DNA of 64,000 bases from Nevskia sp. (GTDB lineage Bacteria; Pseudomonadota; Gammaproteobacteria; Nevskiales; Nevskiaceae): contig NZ_JAKFUM010000013.1 of NCBI RefSeq assembly GCF_021732705.1, positions 1-64,000 on the forward strand, given 5' to 3'. Position numbers and translations under genes: made by a program. Of the stretch, positions 44,531-53,923 are shown one piece after another (position 1 is the stretch's first letter; every line of letters starts with the position of its first letter). The notes under the pieces are model-generated. The model saw nothing but the letters and a program-made list of their open reading frames with translations, did no database searches and had not been told where the DNA came from.

Positions 44531-46008
44531 GTCGGCTGCAGCCGGCGAACGGCGGTGATCGCCAAGGCCGCGGCAGCGGCAGCCCAGATCAGCAGGATCA
44601 ACAGGCTCGACAGCTGGCCCGGGACGACGTCCGCGGCCGACGGCGGCGTGTACTCGAATGGCTTGATGCTGGACCACAGTTCCGGGCCGGCCACGTACTC
44701 GCTGCTGTCATTCGGCCGGTTTTTGATCATGTCGCCGGCCATTGCCTTCTGAATGCCGCGGCGATAGTGCTCGGCGGCAGCGGCAAAATGATTCTGCTGC
44801 GCGATGTCGGTGCCGGCCATCGCCATCGACCACGGCTGCAGCGCCGTCAGCGGAAACAGCACGCCACCGAGCGCGCGGATGCGTTCCTGTTCCTGATAGA
44901 TCGCCCACAGGCGACCGTAGTGCTCGTCGTAGATACGGTATCCGCGTTCGTCGTCCTCGTTCAGCGACAGCGCGCGGAAGTTCACCGGCAGATCCTCGAT
45001 TCGCGTGACGCCGTACTGCTTCAGGATCGAATCGCGGAACTCGATGAATGCCGGGTGGTTTTCGTCGTGGCCGAAGTTCGCGCGCTTGGCCTTCGTCAGC
45101 GCCGCCTGGAAGTCGAGCGCGCTCGGCGTCGGCGCCAGCCGTGCGGCCAGATCGGTGATCGCGCGCGGCGCGACGAAGGCATTGGCCACCCAGAACGCCA
45201 GCAACACGATCAGCGCCTTGCGCGAACTGCCGCACAGCGCCGATACGGCCAGCGCCAGCAGCGCGAAACCGCCGAGGTAGATGGCGTAGCCGGCCAGCAT
45301 CAGGCCGCTGCGGCCCAAGGTGTCGACGGCGCTGAGGTGATGGTCATCGATCACCAGTAACAGCAACATGCCGAGCAGGATCGGCGGGATCAGCAGCATC
45401 GCCAGCAGCGCGCCGAGCGCCAGCAGCTTGCCCGCCAGCAGCTGCGATGGCCGGACGCCGACGCTCAGCAACTGCCGCAAAGTGCCGCGCTCGCGCTCGC
45501 CGCTGAAGGCGTTGAACGTCAGCAGCACGATCAGCAGCGGCGACAGCACCTGCCAGACGAAGCTGATCGACAGGTCACCGAAGCGGCGCAGGCTGGTGGC
45601 ATCGCGCGCCGGCCGGAAGCGGAACTCGTTCTGCTTGTGCGCCTCCATCCAGACCGTGGCGCCGACATAGGGATTGATGCCGGGATCGAGAAACGACAAC
45701 GGGCTCGCCGGCTTGAACGCGTACTGCCCGAAATGCGCCGCCGAATGCGGATTCTTTTCGCCCTGCCCCAGCCATTGCTGGTAGGTCTCGCTGCGGGCCG
45801 AGGCCCGTTCGGCGTCCAGTTGCTCCTGCTGCTGCCAGCCGAGCAGCAGCGCGGTCAGCATCAGCAGCGCGATCAGCCCGCCGGCCCACTTGAGTCGCGC
45901 GTCGCGCAGCAACTCGGTCAGTTCCTTGCGGGCAATCGTCGGAATCACCCCAGCCGGTGGCGGTGGCGACGACGCGTTCGGGGTAAGGGCTTCGATCGTG
46001 GCGCTCAT
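44527..46008 (-). CDS. ABC-2 permease, DUF3526-type (first subunit)
   Basis: 493 residues. ARKELTELLRDARLKWAGGLIALLMLTALLLGW forms the first helix; a large periplasmic region follows, and FSGERERGTLRQLLSVGVRPSQLLAGKLLALG is the ABC-2 coupling segment. Further helices end in LLILLIWAAAAAALAITAV. Paired with the second permease and the ATPase by 4-base overlaps on each side, it forms one three-gene exporter operon. Such trios often neighbour TonB receptors or peptidases, none of which is seen here. Confidence 0.88.
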   Translation of the reverse strand: MSATIEALTPNASSPPPPAGVIPTIARKELTELLRDARLKWAGGLIALLMLTALLLGWQQQEQLDAERASARSETYQQWLGQGEKNPHSAAHFGQYAFKPASPLSFLDPGINPYVGATVWMEAHKQNEFRFRPARDATSLRRFGDLSISFVWQVLSPLLIVLLTFNAFSGERERGTLRQLLSVGVRPSQLLAGKLLALGALLAMLLIPPILLGMLLLLVIDDHHLSAVDTLGRSGLMLAGYAIYLGGFALLALAVSALCGSSRKALIVLLAFWVANAFVAPRAITDLAARLAPTPSALDFQAALTKAKRANFGHDENHPAFIEFRDSILKQYGVTRIEDLPVNFRALSLNEDDERGYRIYDEHYGRLWAIYQEQERIRALGGVLFPLTALQPWSMAMAGTDIAQQNHFAAAAEHYRRGIQKAMAGDMIKNRPNDSSEYVAGPELWSSIKPFEYTPPSAADVVPGQLSSLLILLIWAAAAAALAITAVRRLQPT

Positions 46009-46721
46009 GCGGCTTTCTTCCCGTAAGACAGATCCAGATAGATGCGTTCCAGTTCGGCATGGCCGACGGTATCGGTGTCGAATGTGGCGGCCAGCACGCC
46101 GCGCTGCATGATCCCGACGCGGGTGCCGGTCTGCTTGGCCAGAAACAGGTCATGCGTGGTCATCAGGATGGCCACGCCGCGCGCCTTCATCTGCTCCAGC
46201 AGGCGCGCAAACTCGTTGGCCGCCTGCGGATCAAGGCCGGACGTCGGTTCATCCAGCAGCAAGGCCTTGGTGTTCTTGGCCATGGCGATGGCGATGCCGA
46301 CTTTCTGCCGCATGCCCTTCGAATAGCCGGCGACACGACGCGGCGCCGCGTCCGGGGCCAGTCCGGCCTGCACCAGCAAATCCAGCAGTTCTGCTCGCGG
46401 GCGCTTCTGGCCAAGCGCCAGCGTCGTGAAGTACTCCAGGTTTTCGATGCCGCTGAGGCTGCCGTACAGCATCACCGTTTCCGGGATGTAGGCGATGTGC
46501 CGCTTCGCCTCCAGCGGCTGGGCGACGACATCGATGCCGTTGACGCTCACCTGACCGGACGTTGGCTGGATGAAGTTCAGGAACAGATTGATCGTCGTGG
46601 TCTTGCCGGCGCCGTTGCCGCCGAGCAGGCAGAAGATTTCGCCGGGCTCGACCTTCAGGTTCAGGGAATTCAGCGCCAGATGGTCGCCGTAGCGTTTGGT
46701 CAGGTCAGTGGCTTGAAGCAT
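46005..46721 (-). CDS. ABC transporter ATP-binding protein of the DUF3526 exporter
   Basis: 238 residues. Walker A GGNGAGKTT (about 35-43), signature YSKGMRQKVG (a variant of LSGGQ), Walker B ALLLDEPTSGLD and switch TTHDLFLA. It overlaps the downstream permease by 4 bases. Start ATG 46721 (MLQATDLTKRYGDH) is the family start. Confidence 0.93.
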   Translation of the reverse strand: MLQATDLTKRYGDHLALNSLNLKVEPGEIFCLLGGNGAGKTTTINLFLNFIQPTSGQVSVNGIDVVAQPLEAKRHIAYIPETVMLYGSLSGIENLEYFTTLALGQKRPRAELLDLLVQAGLAPDAAPRRVAGYSKGMRQKVGIAIAMAKNTKALLLDEPTSGLDPQAANEFARLLEQMKARGVAILMTTHDLFLAKQTGTRVGIMQRGVLAATFDTDTVGHAELERIYLDLSYGKKAA

Positions 46722-47064
46722 GGCGGCTATCGAATGGTTGTCGTGGCAAGAACGTGGCGCAAACACTCGGCATCGGCTCCGCGGGGTCCGCAAGTCCGAT
46801 GTCCCTTGGGCTGTGTCTGGCATGACCGGCTTGCAACGCGCGGCGCGCTGCCTCTGCCGGACATCATCCTACGGTTTGCATTTTCGTATTACTGACGAAG
46901 CGTAGAGGGATTCATCGCCGAATTCCGTTGAGTTGCGTCAAGCCCGCAGCCCGGTCGATCGCCCCGCCGACCACCTCGTCATCACCCCGGCCGTCCGGCC
47001 GTGCGCGACGCCCGGTTCGGGCATGCTGCGCGGCGAACACGCTCCCTGGCTCGTGCCGCACTCG
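46722..47064. other. Divergent intergenic region, no clear motif
   Basis: About 343 bases between the ABC ATPase (minus) and the UDG-like gene (plus). An AT-richer patch around 46880-46905 (TTTGCATTTTCGTATTACTGA) may hold the divergent promoters, but no consensus pair is convincing. In-frame ATGs upstream of the UDG-like start (46933, 47023) leave the start uncertain. Confidence 0.4.
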
Positions 47065-47724
47065 ATGACCGATCTCTTTGCCTCCCTGCACGCCGCGCTG
47101 ACGGCTCTGCCGCCGCTTCCCGGCTGCTTCAATCCCTGGCAATCCGCCAACGCCGACGATAGTGATGACAACGGCGCCGAACAGCGGCGAACGCGTCTGG
47201 CCACGCACGCCGCGCGGCCGATCCGGCTGGTGCTGATCGGCGAGGCGGCGGGCTATCAGGGCTGCCGCATTTCGGGGATGGCGTTCACCTCGGAAGCGCT
47301 GCTGATCGATGGCAGCATTCCGGGCCTCGAGGCGACGCCGCGGCTGTCGACCCGCGCGAAGCCGTGGAGCGAACCGTCGGCCCGTGTCGTCTGGCGCACG
47401 CTGTACGAGCAGCGCCTCGCCGAGACGACCTTCCTGTGGAACGCGTTTCCGCTGCACCCGCACGAGCCCGGCAAGCCGCTGAGCAACCGCACGCCGACCC
47501 GCACCGAACTCGCCGCCGGCGAGCCGGTGCTGCGCGCCTTGCGCGACGCGCTGCCGGATGCCGTGCTGGCGGCCGTCGGCAACAAGGCGGCCGAGGCGCT
47601 GACCCGGCTCGGGTATGCGCATGAAGCACTGCGTCATCCGGCGTATGGCGGCGTGCCGGAATTTGTTGCCGGGGTCGAGGCGCTGGCGCTGCGGCTGCGG
47701 CGCAAGCCCGGCGCGCGACGCTAG
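47065..47724 (+). CDS. Uracil-DNA glycosylase superfamily protein
   Basis: 219 residues. The segment RLVLIGEAAGYQGCRISGMAFTSE matches the motif-A region of UDG-superfamily proteins, TTFLWNAFPLHPHEPG the middle strand and AVGNKAAEAL with RHPAYGG the end. This subfamily is usually annotated as uracil-DNA glycosylase, but activity is uncertain because motif residues differ from classical UDG. The ATG 47065 is preferred; 47023 is possible. Its stop overlaps that of the convergent DUF2474 gene by two bases. Confidence 0.78.
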   Translation: MTDLFASLHAALTALPPLPGCFNPWQSANADDSDDNGAEQRRTRLATHAARPIRLVLIGEAAGYQGCRISGMAFTSEALLIDGSIPGLEATPRLSTRAKPWSEPSARVVWRTLYEQRLAETTFLWNAFPLHPHEPGKPLSNRTPTRTELAAGEPVLRALRDALPDAVLAAVGNKAAEALTRLGYAHEALRHPAYGGVPEFVAGVEALALRLRRKPGARR

Positions 47725-47849
47725 GGCCGGATCGCCCAGCGGATCAGCAAGGCGACCCCTGCGAGCGCGGCGACGCTGGCCAGCCAGATCGCGGCGAACC
47801 AGGCGAGCCGGCGCAGAATCGAAGGCGAAGGCGTGTTCGAGTCCGCCAT
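47721..47849 (-). CDS. DUF2474 small membrane subunit of the CIO oxidase
   Basis: 42 residues: MADSNTPSPSILRRLAWF, a single transmembrane helix (FAAIWLASVAALAGVALLI) and the C-terminal RWAIRP. Short one-helix proteins after cydB/cioB act as accessory subunits of bd-type oxidases (CydX in E. coli; DUF2474 in CIO operons). It starts 2 bases after the cioB stop. It is below normal gene-finder size, so easily missed. Confidence 0.85.
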   Translation of the reverse strand: MADSNTPSPSILRRLAWFAAIWLASVAALAGVALLIRWAIRP

Positions 47850-47851
47850 CG

Positions 47852-48871
47852 TCAGTGATGGTAGTCGCCGACCACGCCGACCTTGCCGCGAAACGCCCAG
47901 TACGAATACGCGGTGTAAGCGAGGATCAGCGGCAACAGCACCACCGAGCCGACCAGCAGGAACGACAGCGAATTGTCCGGTGCCGCCGCTTCGTGGATCG
48001 TCACCGACGACGGCACGATGTACGGATAGAAGTTCACGCACAGCCCCGCGAACGACAGCCCGAACAGCCCGAGTGCAGCGAAGAACGGCTGGCGTTCGTG
48101 CTGGCCATCGAGCCCGTTCCACAGCGCCAGCACGCAGACCGCGAGCAGCGCCGGCACCGGCGCGGCATACAGCAGCGTGGGCCAGACGAACCACTTCTGA
48201 CGGAACGCCTCGTTCAGGAACGGCGTCCAGACGCTGACCGCGCCGATCAGCACGACGGTGGCGATGCCGGTCCACTGGGCATGGCGAAACGCCTGCTGCT
48301 GCACGCGGCCTTCGCACTTCCAGATCAGCCAGATCGCGCCGAGCAGCGCGTAGCCGACGACGACGGCAACGCCGGTCAGCAGGCTGAACGGCGTCAGCCA
48401 GTCCCACCAGCCGCCGGCGTACGCGCGTCCTTCGACCGGAATGCCCTGCACCAGCGCGCCGAGCGCAATGCCCTGCGCGAAGGCGGCAACGGTGGAACCG
48501 CCGGCGAATGACCAGTCCCACGCGAACTTGCCGGCCTTCGTTTTCCAGCGGTATTCGAAGGCCACGCCGCGGAACACCAGCGCCAGCAGCATCCCGATGA
48601 TCGGGGCGTACAGCGCCGGCATGATGATCGAGTAGGCCAGCGGAAACACGGCGAACAGGCCGCCACCGCCGAGCACCAACCAGGTCTCGTTGCCATCCCA
48701 GACCGGGGCGACGGAATTCATCATCTGATCGCGATCGGTCTCCTCCGGCAGGAACGGAAACAGGATGCCGACGCCCAGATCGAAGCCGTCGAGCATGACG
48801 TACGCAAGCACCGCGAAAGCGATCAGCCCGGCCCAGATCGTCGCGAGATCGAAGCTGATTTCGGGGCTCAT
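47852..48871 (-). CDS. cioB: Cyanide-insensitive bd-type oxidase subunit II
   Basis: 339 residues with about eight hydrophobic helices. CydB family: the N-terminal LIAFAVLAYVMLDGFDLGVGILFPF and NSVAPVWDGNETWLVLGGGGLFAVFPLAYS are diagnostic. It completes the quinol oxidase with cioA. Its ATG overlaps the cioA stop by 4 bases. Confidence 0.95.
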   Translation of the reverse strand: MSPEISFDLATIWAGLIAFAVLAYVMLDGFDLGVGILFPFLPEETDRDQMMNSVAPVWDGNETWLVLGGGGLFAVFPLAYSIIMPALYAPIIGMLLALVFRGVAFEYRWKTKAGKFAWDWSFAGGSTVAAFAQGIALGALVQGIPVEGRAYAGGWWDWLTPFSLLTGVAVVVGYALLGAIWLIWKCEGRVQQQAFRHAQWTGIATVVLIGAVSVWTPFLNEAFRQKWFVWPTLLYAAPVPALLAVCVLALWNGLDGQHERQPFFAALGLFGLSFAGLCVNFYPYIVPSSVTIHEAAAPDNSLSFLLVGSVVLLPLILAYTAYSYWAFRGKVGVVGDYHH

Positions 48872-50271
48872 GACACCACGCCGGGCACTTTCAGCGCCGG
48901 GGCCGGATTGATGCCGGCGGCGCGAATCGGCTCGTCCGTCGGCAGGTCCGGCTCGACCTTCTCCGGCGGCTTCTTCATCAGCCGCACGATGTAGAAGGTG
49001 CCGGCGCCGAACAGCGCGAAATAGACCACGATGAACGCGACCAGCGACGAACCGACCGCAGCTGCGGCAATCGGCGATACCGAATCGACGGTCTTCAGCA
49101 GGCCGTAGACCGTGTACGGCTGGCGGCCGACCTCGGTCGTGATCCAGCCGGCAACCACCGCGACGAAGCCGGCCGGGCCCATCGCCACCGCCGCGCGGTG
49201 CAGCCACGGCGCGGCAAACAGCCGGCCTCGCCAGCGCATCAGCAGGCTCCAGACGCCGATGCCGAGCATCGCCATACCGATGCCCACCATCACCCGGAAA
49301 CTCCAGAACACGATCTGCACCGGCGGACGCTGCTCCGGCGGGAACTCGTTCAGGCCGCGAATGCTGCCTTCCCAGCTGTGGGTCAGGATCAGCGCGCCCA
49401 GCCGCGGCAGTTCCAGCGCGTAGTCGATGCGCGACTCGGCCGGATTCGGAATCCCGAACAGGATCAGCGGCGCGCCGGGATGGCTGTCGTAATGGCCTTC
49501 CATCGCGGCGATCTTCGCCGGCTGGTGCTCGAGCGTGTTCAGGCCGTGGAAGTCGCCGGCGACGATCTGGATCGGCGCGACGATCGCCGCCATCCACATC
49601 GCCATCGAGAACATGGTCTTGGCGCCCGGATTGCCGTGACCCTTCAGCAGATGCCAGGCCCCGACGCCGCCGACCACGAACGCGGTGGTCAGATAGGCCG
49701 CAAGCAGCATGTGCACGAGGCGATACGGAAACGACGGATTGAAGATCACCGCCACCCAATCGGTGACGACGAACTGGCCGGCCGCGTTGATCGCGTACCC
49801 GGCCGGCGTCTGCATCCAGCTGTTGACCGAAAGAATCCAGAACGCCGACATGAACGTGCCGAGCGCCACCATCGCCGTGGCGATGAAATGCAGCGTCTCG
49901 CCGACGCGCTTCAGGCCGAACAGCATGATGCCGAGGAAGCCGGCTTCGAGAAAGAATGCCGACAGCACCTCGTAGCCCATCATCGGCCCGAGCACCGGGC
50001 CGGTCTTGTCCGAGAACACGCTCCAGTTGGTGCCGAACTGGTAGCTCATCACCAGCCCGGACACCACGCCCATGCCGAAGGCCACGGCGAAGATCTTCTT
50101 CCAGTACTGGAACAGACTGAAGTAGACCTTGCGTCGGGTCAGCAGCCACAAGCCATTCAAGACGGCGAGATAGCTCGCCAGCCCGATCGAGAACGCCGGA
50201 AAGATGATGTGAAAGCTGACCGTGAACGCGAACTGGAATCGCGCGAGGGTCAGCGCATCGAAAACGTCCAT
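48868..50271 (-). CDS. cioA: Cyanide-insensitive bd-type quinol oxidase subunit I
   Basis: 467 residues. CydA family: haem-ligand His21 in FTVSFHIIFPAFSIG, GTNWSVFSDKTGPVLGPMMGYE, NSWMQTPAGY and the quinol-site GRQPYTVYGLLKT. The Q-loop between helices 6 and 7 is short (GDFHGLNTLEHQPAKIAAM then directly HYDSHPGAP), the CioA form rather than the long E. coli form. Such oxidases have low sensitivity to cyanide and work at low oxygen. Start ATG 50271 (MDVFDALTLARFQFAF). Confidence 0.94.
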   Translation of the reverse strand: MDVFDALTLARFQFAFTVSFHIIFPAFSIGLASYLAVLNGLWLLTRRKVYFSLFQYWKKIFAVAFGMGVVSGLVMSYQFGTNWSVFSDKTGPVLGPMMGYEVLSAFFLEAGFLGIMLFGLKRVGETLHFIATAMVALGTFMSAFWILSVNSWMQTPAGYAINAAGQFVVTDWVAVIFNPSFPYRLVHMLLAAYLTTAFVVGGVGAWHLLKGHGNPGAKTMFSMAMWMAAIVAPIQIVAGDFHGLNTLEHQPAKIAAMEGHYDSHPGAPLILFGIPNPAESRIDYALELPRLGALILTHSWEGSIRGLNEFPPEQRPPVQIVFWSFRVMVGIGMAMLGIGVWSLLMRWRGRLFAAPWLHRAAVAMGPAGFVAVVAGWITTEVGRQPYTVYGLLKTVDSVSPIAAAAVGSSLVAFIVVYFALFGAGTFYIVRLMKKPPEKVEPDLPTDEPIRAAGINPAPALKVPGVVS

Positions 50272-50518
50272 CGGCAACGCCCTCCGCAGCACTTCATCGG
50301 CGGCAGGAGCGATGGGCTCGATCAGCGCGCGCGGCGCGTGGTCAGCGAGGGGCCGAATCGCGCTTGGCGATTGTTCGACCGATGTCCGACTGCCTGCGGT
50401 GCGGGCTGCACGAGCGATCGTGCCGTCGCCGGATTATCGGCCGCGACATCGGCTTCTGCAGTGGTGCAGCGCACGGTGGCGCGCCGTCGGCAGGCGCGCC
50501 GCCGTCAGGCCGTCGGCC

Positions 50519-50932
50519 TCAGGCGAGCTTCTTCAGACCGCGCGAAATCGCCAGGCCGAGCACGGTCTTGACCACCGAGCCGGCCAGCGGCAGCGCCGAG
50601 TCGAACTCGATGTGCCAGGTGACCTGCGAGCGGTCGTTCGGCAGCGCGCGGAACGTCAGCCGGCCGTGGTGGCGCTTCAGCGGCCAGCCGCCGCGACTGA
50701 TCTTGTAGTCGATCGACTTGTTCGCGACGAGCGCGATCACCGTTTCCTCGATCGCCAGCGGCTTGACGCCGATCCGGCGTATCGAGCCGATGCCGTTGAC
50801 GCCCGGCTTGCCATCGCGGATGCGGCTGACGGGGATGCCGAACACCGTGCTCAGGCGGTTGTGATCGGCCAGCGCCTCGAAGATATCCGCCACCGGGCGG
50901 GAGAAGTCCTGAACGATTTCGAGATGCTGCAT
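50519..50932 (-). CDS. SRPBCC-fold protein
   Basis: 137 residues. START-like (polyketide cyclase/dehydrase) fold: VQDFSRPVADIFEALADHNRLSTVFG at the start, GSIRRIG, then ETVIALVANKSIDYKIS and TWHIEFDSALPLAGSVVKTVLGLAISRGLKKL with the typical C-terminal helix. It binds a hydrophobic ligand, unknown here. It is separate from cioA by about 250 bases. Confidence 0.85.
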   Translation of the reverse strand: MQHLEIVQDFSRPVADIFEALADHNRLSTVFGIPVSRIRDGKPGVNGIGSIRRIGVKPLAIEETVIALVANKSIDYKISRGGWPLKRHHGRLTFRALPNDRSQVTWHIEFDSALPLAGSVVKTVLGLAISRGLKKLA

Positions 50933-51189
50933 GGCGGTACCTGGGCAATGAATGGAGAACGGTAATCCCGCCCCACCGCATCAAATCCGGCGATGACGGG
51001 CGTTTGTCGCGGGCGCGAGCGTACAACGCGAGGTGCCAACAATGCCGATTACTCGTCGTCGGGCGTGTTCGGGCATCCGTCAGTAGGACCCTGCTAGGCA
51101 GTCTTGACCAGCCGGGGCAGGTGGCAGCCGGCAACCGTTCAGGTAGTCTTCCGCTACCGCTCATCTGCCTAGCCGACCGTTCGTTCGAC

Positions 51190-51432
51190 ATGCGCAAGCT
51201 CTACTCCGGACTCTCCCGCAGCGACGCCACCGTTCAGGTGCAGGTCTGGCTGGAACCGGCTGCCGGCCGCGGCGTGATCAACCTGACCGCGTTCCGCGCG
51301 CAGGCGGAGATCGCCAACGAGCGTCATCCGATCGCGCGTGACGACGATCGCGGGCTGACCGAGCTGGTGCCGTCGCTGCTCGCCCGCTTCGATCAGCAGA
51401 TCAAGGCACGCAAGCTGCCGCTGATTCACTGA
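51190..51432 (+). CDS. Small conserved-looking protein, function unknown
   Basis: 80 residues, MRKLYSGLSRSDATVQVQVW through LARFDQQIKARKLPLIH. Balanced amino acid composition, no signal peptide and no helix motif. Reading frame ends at 51432, well before dusC. I do not recognise a family; the codon pattern looks like that of real genes, but expression is not shown. Confidence 0.5.
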   Translation: MRKLYSGLSRSDATVQVQVWLEPAAGRGVINLTAFRAQAEIANERHPIARDDDRGLTELVPSLLARFDQQIKARKLPLIH

Positions 51433-51679
51433 CACATCGCGCATACCCGCGCTTGATCGGACGGGCCTGCCGATCGGACGCCCGGCAACGACCGCCACCC
51501 GGCGTCACGTTGACCGATAGATAAAAGAAAGGCTCAGGGGCCCGCCGGAGGAAACCCTCTCGATGAGAGAGGGCGACCGGTCGATGCCTCCCCCGCGCCG
51601 GCTGACGCGCGGCATTGCGGCCGGCATCCCCTATCATTCGCGCCTTCGCGGCAGCCGCCGCGGCCACGCAGCGGATGCC

Positions 51680-52657
51680 ATGCAGATTGCCCTCGCGCCG
51701 ATGGAAGGTCTCGTCGACGACGTGCTGCGCACCCTGCTGACCGAAATCGGCGGCATCGACTGGTGCGTGGCCGAGTTCATCCGCATCAACCAGCATCTGC
51801 TGCCGGCAGCGAGCTTCTACAAGCTCGCACCGGAGCTGAAAGCCGGCTCGAAGACGCCGTCCGGCACGCCGATGCGGATCCAGCTGCTCGGCTCCGATCC
51901 GCAGTGCATCGCCGACAATGCCGCGCTTGCCTGCACGCTCGGCGCGCCGGTCATCGATCTGAACTTCGGCTGCCCGGCGAAGACCGTGAACCAGTCGCGC
52001 GGCGGTGCGGTGCTACTGAAGGAGCCGGAGTTGCTGCACGACATCGTGCGCACCGTGCGCCGCACGATTCCGCCGCAGATTCCGGTCACCGCGAAGATGC
52101 GGCTCGGCTTCGAGAACACCGACAACGCGCTGGTCTGCGCGCAGGCGCTGGCCGACGGTGGTGCTGCGTCGCTGGTCGTGCATGCCCGGACCAAGACCGA
52201 TGGCTACCAGCCGCCGGCGTACTGGGAATGGATCGCGCGGATCGATGACGTGGTCGACGTGCCGGTCTACGCCAATGGCGAGATCTGGAGCGTCGACGAC
52301 TGGCGCCGTTGCCGCGCCATCAGCGGCGTCGACGACGTGATGCTCGGCCGTGGCGTCATCGCCCGTCCCGACCTTGCGCGCCAGATCGCGGCCGTGCGCG
52401 ATGGCCGCGACATCGCGCCGATGGGCTGGGCCGAGGTCCTGCCGATGGTCCGCCGCTACTGGACGATGCAGTGCGACAAGCCACTGTCCGCCAAGTACGC
52501 GCCGGGCATGCTGAAGCAGTGGCTGGTCTGGGTCGGCCGCAGCTACGGGCAAGCGCAGCGGCTGTTCGTCGACGTGCGGACATTGACCGACTGCGACGGC
52601 ATCACGCGCCGCCTCGCCGCCGAACCGGAACCGGCGCCCGACGCGATCGCATCGTAG
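51680..52657 (+). CDS. dusC: tRNA-dihydrouridine(16) synthase
   Basis: 325 residues. FMN enzyme reducing U16 in tRNA. It starts [54 protein letters not shown] carries the Dus signature and the catalytic Cys; [18 protein letters not shown] is the FMN/DusC segment. The length and W/I-rich middle match DusC rather than DusA or DusB. The upstream region has a hairpin CCCTCTC-GATGA-GAGAGGG (about 51556-51574) of unknown role. Confidence 0.92.
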   Translation: MQIALAPMEGLVDDVLRTLLTEIGGIDWCVAEFIRINQHLLPAASFYKLAPELKAGSKTPSGTPMRIQLLGSDPQCIADNAALACTLGAPVIDLNFGCPAKTVNQSRGGAVLLKEPELLHDIVRTVRRTIPPQIPVTAKMRLGFENTDNALVCAQALADGGAASLVVHARTKTDGYQPPAYWEWIARIDDVVDVPVYANGEIWSVDDWRRCRAISGVDDVMLGRGVIARPDLARQIAAVRDGRDIAPMGWAEVLPMVRRYWTMQCDKPLSAKYAPGMLKQWLVWVGRSYGQAQRLFVDVRTLTDCDGITRRLAAEPEPAPDAIAS

Positions 52658-52684
52658 GTCCGGATTCCTCCGGCCGCGCCACGC

Positions 52685-53923
52685 TTACGGCGCGGTCGCC
52701 GCCGGCTTCGCGCGCGACTTTCGAACGGCCTTGGCCTTTCGCGCCTGCGAGCGCGCCGCCAGCCACGCGGCTGCCGGTTCCCAGACTTCCACCGGCGCCT
52801 GGCTGCCGAGAATCACGCCCATGTGGCCGCCGGCCGCCAGTCGATACGCCTTGTCGGCAGTCGGCAGGATGTCGATGATCCGCCGCGCGATCGACGGCGC
52901 GACGATGGTGTCCTTGCGGCCGGCGAAGACCAGCGCCGAAGCCGTGATCGCCGACAGGTCGGCGATGCGGTCGTCGATCCGGATGCGGCCCTTCGCCAGT
53001 TCGTTGTCGATCGCGACCTTGACCACCATGTCGCGCACGACGCCGCCCGGGTAGATCAGCATCTTGTTCAGGTAGTTCGACGTGGTGCTGTGCGCTTCGA
53101 CGAACTCGCGATCCCACAGCCGCGTCATCAGGTCCCAGTAGGTCGTGATGCTGGCGACCGGGTTGGTCATCTTGAAGCCGAGCGCCAGCAGCCAGCCCGG
53201 AATCGTCAGCTTCAGCGGATCGACCGCCGCCAGCCGGAAATCGCTGTAGCGGCGGATGAAGCGCGCCGGCGCATCGAGCGCACCGGCGATGCCGGCCACG
53301 ACGCCCCCGCCGCGCAGGTCGATCGGGCTGGCCACCGTCACCAGATTGCGGATGTGCCGGTCCTGCGTCAGCCCGGCGTGCATCAGGCTCAGCAGTCCGC
53401 CCATGCACCAGCCCAGCAGCGACAGGTCGCGCGATCCCGAATCCTCGCGGATCGCCGCCAGCGCCTCGCCCATCATGTGGTCGGCGTAGTCGGCAAGACC
53501 CAGCGCGGCGTGCTGCGGCGTCGGCCGGCCCCAGTCGATCAGGTAGACCCGGAAGCCGCGCGCCGCCATGTGCCGGGCCAGCGAGCGATGCGGCATCAGG
53601 TCGAAGGTATCGGCAGTGACGCCGAGCGGCGGCACCAGCACCAGCGGAACGGCGTGCTGGGTGCGCAGCACCGGCAGCTCGCGGCCATCGGGCAAGGCGA
53701 TGGTCGGTTCGTCCGGCGGGCCGTACAGGCGCACCGACATCAGGTCGCCATCGTGGATCAGCTTGAACCAGGTCTTGCCGGACTGGATCAGGCGATCGCG
53801 CCGGAACAGCCAGTCGACCGTGTTGACGACGCCATCGAGCACCTTGCCGTTCAGCTGCAGAAGGCCGCGCCGCGGCGCGTCCGGCAGCTCCGGCAAGTCG
53901 CCCAGGTGCGGCAGCTCAGCCAT
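52685..53923 (-). CDS. PhaC-like alpha/beta hydrolase with Cys nucleophile
   Basis: 412 residues. The elbow reads LGWCMGGLLS (GxCxG), the hallmark of polyhydroxyalkanoate synthases. Other PhaC-type segments are PLVLVPPLGVTADTFDLMPHRSLARHMAARGFRVYLIDWGRP, VTVASPIDLRGGG and VFAGRKDTIVAPS with AGGHMGVILGS as the Asp and His. It lacks the N-terminal part of class I PhaC and no PhaE/PhaR or phasin is adjacent. A class III-like synthase or a related acyltransferase/thioesterase are alternatives. It overlaps the next upstream gene by 8 bases. Confidence 0.8.
   Translation of the reverse strand: MAELPHLGDLPELPDAPRRGLLQLNGKVLDGVVNTVDWLFRRDRLIQSGKTWFKLIHDGDLMSVRLYGPPDEPTIALPDGRELPVLRTQHAVPLVLVPPLGVTADTFDLMPHRSLARHMAARGFRVYLIDWGRPTPQHAALGLADYADHMMGEALAAIREDSGSRDLSLLGWCMGGLLSLMHAGLTQDRHIRNLVTVASPIDLRGGGVVAGIAGALDAPARFIRRYSDFRLAAVDPLKLTIPGWLLALGFKMTNPVASITTYWDLMTRLWDREFVEAHSTTSNYLNKMLIYPGGVVRDMVVKVAIDNELAKGRIRIDDRIADLSAITASALVFAGRKDTIVAPSIARRIIDILPTADKAYRLAAGGHMGVILGSQAPVEVWEPAAAWLAARSQARKAKAVRKSRAKPAATAP

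Noticed and set aside
46912-47637. 241-codon minus-strand frame
   Set aside because: Antisense to the UDG-like gene; composition is mirror-like and there are no motifs.
51520-51600. Possible riboswitch upstream of dusC
   Set aside because: One hairpin (CCCTCTC-GATGA-GAGAGGG) is present but it does not match any riboswitch consensus that I know.
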